Positions 63,161-64,000 of a DNA stretch of 64,000 nucleotides are shown here, one piece after another. The stretch's first letter is position 1. Every line of letters begins with the position of its first letter. The notes beneath the pieces are model-generated. The model had not been told where the DNA came from and made no database searches. It saw nothing but the letters and a program-made list of their open reading frames with translations. A program made the position numbers and the translations under genes. Location: positions 1,178,001-1,242,000 of the forward strand of contig CP102255.1 in the NCBI GenBank assembly GCA_025146135.1, written 5' to 3'. This DNA comes from Anaerotruncus colihominis. GTDB taxonomy: Bacteria > Bacillota > Clostridia > Oscillospirales > Ruminococcaceae.

Positions 63161-63192
63161 GTAAAACTCTGCTCGATGGCGGGCGGCGGCGT
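63119..63192. repeat. 17-bp inverted repeat at the nested insertion junction
   Basis: ACGCCGCCGCCCGCCAT (63119-63135) and its complement ATGGCGGGCGGCGGCGT (63176-63192) flank about 40 bp that contain the break in maff2. The second copy begins the foreign DNA. It marks a site recognised or created by the nearby serine recombinase. Confidence 0.6.
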
Positions 63193-63241
63193 ACAAAAAA
63201 TCTATATGGTGTTTTTAAGAGAACCGTCCCGGCGGGACAGG

Positions 63242-64000
63242 TCAGGCAGTGACCTGTTCCACCTCCGGGATGGGTTTGAGATTAAAATGAATTTCGATAG
63301 AAATGTGTCTTGTTTTATCTTCGTCAATGCGCTCATGCACGACGATTTCTTTGATTAAGCGGTTAAGGGTGGCTGCGTCCAGCTCTGTGATGTTGGCGTA
63401 TTCCTGAATGGCTTCCACCCATTGTTTTGCGTCATTGGCAAGCTGGACTTCATCGGACAGCCGCTTTCTGCCCTCGGACACTTTTGTTTTAAGCTCCGTC
63501 TGCTCGGTCTGTGTCTTTTCCAGCATGGTGTTGAAATTCTGCTCACTGATACGCCCGGCAATCATATCCTCATAAAGCCGCATGACCATTTTGTCCAGAA
63601 CCTCAATCCGTTCCGCATCCCTTGTAAGGGAGCGTTCCATTGCTTCCCGCTGTTCTCGTTGCTCGGCTTCGCAGGTATTTGTCAGGCGGTCTGCAACCGC
63701 TTCCCCGTCCATCAAGGCAGCTCTGGCACATTCCCGGATTTTCCGCAGCACATGGCTGTAAAGGGTGTCATAATCAATCCGGTGCTGGGTGCAGTGGTTC
63801 TTTCCAAAGGCATTGTAGGTCTTGCAGGAATAAATCCGCTGGGGATGTTTTGCGTTTGTGTAGCGTACAGTCAGTGATTTCCCACACTCGCCGCACTTTA
63901 TCAGCCCGGCAAACAGGCTGATTTCGTTGGTCTGTCCCGGACGCTGCCGGGATTTCAGCTTGTTTTGCACAATGTCAAAGCTCATGCGGTCAATCAGCGG
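63242..64000 (-). CDS. Second large serine recombinase, C-terminal part (truncated by window end)
   Basis: The visible 252 residues, open to the window edge, include the recombinase-domain end (PLIDRMSFDIVQNKL), the zinc ribbon (GLIKCGECGKSL, then SCKTY and HCTQHRID) and a coiled coil (EQREAMERSLTRDAERIEVL). It is distinct from the ICE's own recombinase. It lies next to the broken maff2 gene and so belongs to an element nested in the ICE. The catalytic N-terminal domain is outside the window. Confidence 0.85.
   Translation of the reverse strand, partial: PLIDRMSFDIVQNKLKSRQRPGQTNEISLFAGLIKCGECGKSLTVRYTNAKHPQRIYSCKTYNAFGKNHCTQHRIDYDTLYSHVLRKIRECARAALMDGEAVADRLTNTCEAEQREQREAMERSLTRDAERIEVLDKMVMRLYEDMIAGRISEQNFNTMLEKTQTEQTELKTKVSEGRKRLSDEVQLANDAKQWVEAIQEYANITELDAATLNRLIKEIVVHERIDEDKTRHISIEIHFNLKPIPEVEQVTA

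Overview
The window looks like chromosome from an anaerobic, low-oxygen-tolerant Clostridia (Oscillospiraceae-like gut Firmicute). The evidence is a two-centre superoxide reductase, a four-subunit ketoacid:ferredoxin oxidoreductase, strong GGAGG ribosome sites, a clostridial YfcC carrier and a Tn1549-type conjugative element. Taxonomy is inferred from gene content only.

Layout. (1) 1-2933: housekeeping genes (zinc-ribbon protein end, nucleoside kinase, desulfoferrodoxin, PPC/DUF296 protein, tRNA-Pro(GGG)), with a 111-bp tandem repeat at about 1771-2110. (2) 3096-4200: dead transposases next to a dispersed hairpin repeat. (3) 4402-15183: a metabolic region. On the minus strand are a YfcC carrier and porGDAB. 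On the plus strand are a NadD homologue, a LarA-type nickel-pincer racemase with its nickel and catalytic residues intact, a MerR regulator (minus strand) and a tightly coupled five-gene operon that I mostly cannot assign, one member having a molybdopterin-binding fold. The carrier and larA promoters share the same 19-bp-spaced sequence, which ties them to the MerR protein. (4) 15580-20266: a graveyard of broken mobile genes (accessory protein, relaxase, group II intron RT, IS3, aldo/keto reductase). (5) 20805-26628: small proteins and a 1539-aa multi-domain polyimmunity-like protein (TPR, SUKH, DUF4261, DUF4253). (6) 27136-35335: ROK regulator plus an operon with an M24/creatinase-fold protein, a CUT2-type ABC transporter and an M81 (MlrC-like) metallopeptidase. 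(7) 36490-39535: a leader with alternative hairpins, then MoeA-like protein, SAM methyltransferase and a FecCD permease that is cut off by an integration.

(8) 39524 to the window end: an integrative and conjugative element (ICE) of Tn1549-like organisation inserted in the FecCD gene. It carries a large serine recombinase, small regulators, an AT-rich cargo (attenuator leader, cysteine-rich KTR protein, RlmN/Cfr-family rRNA methylase), MobC and relaxase, an ArdA-ArdC-YodL fusion, topoisomerase III, a CHAP hydrolase, an orphan DNA methylase, VirB4, PrgI and VirB6. Two ~100-bp copies of an oriT-like sequence lie in opposite orientation. At 63068-64000 a second serine-recombinase element has interrupted the ICE's maff2 gene, so the region is a nested insertion whose right ends lie outside the window.
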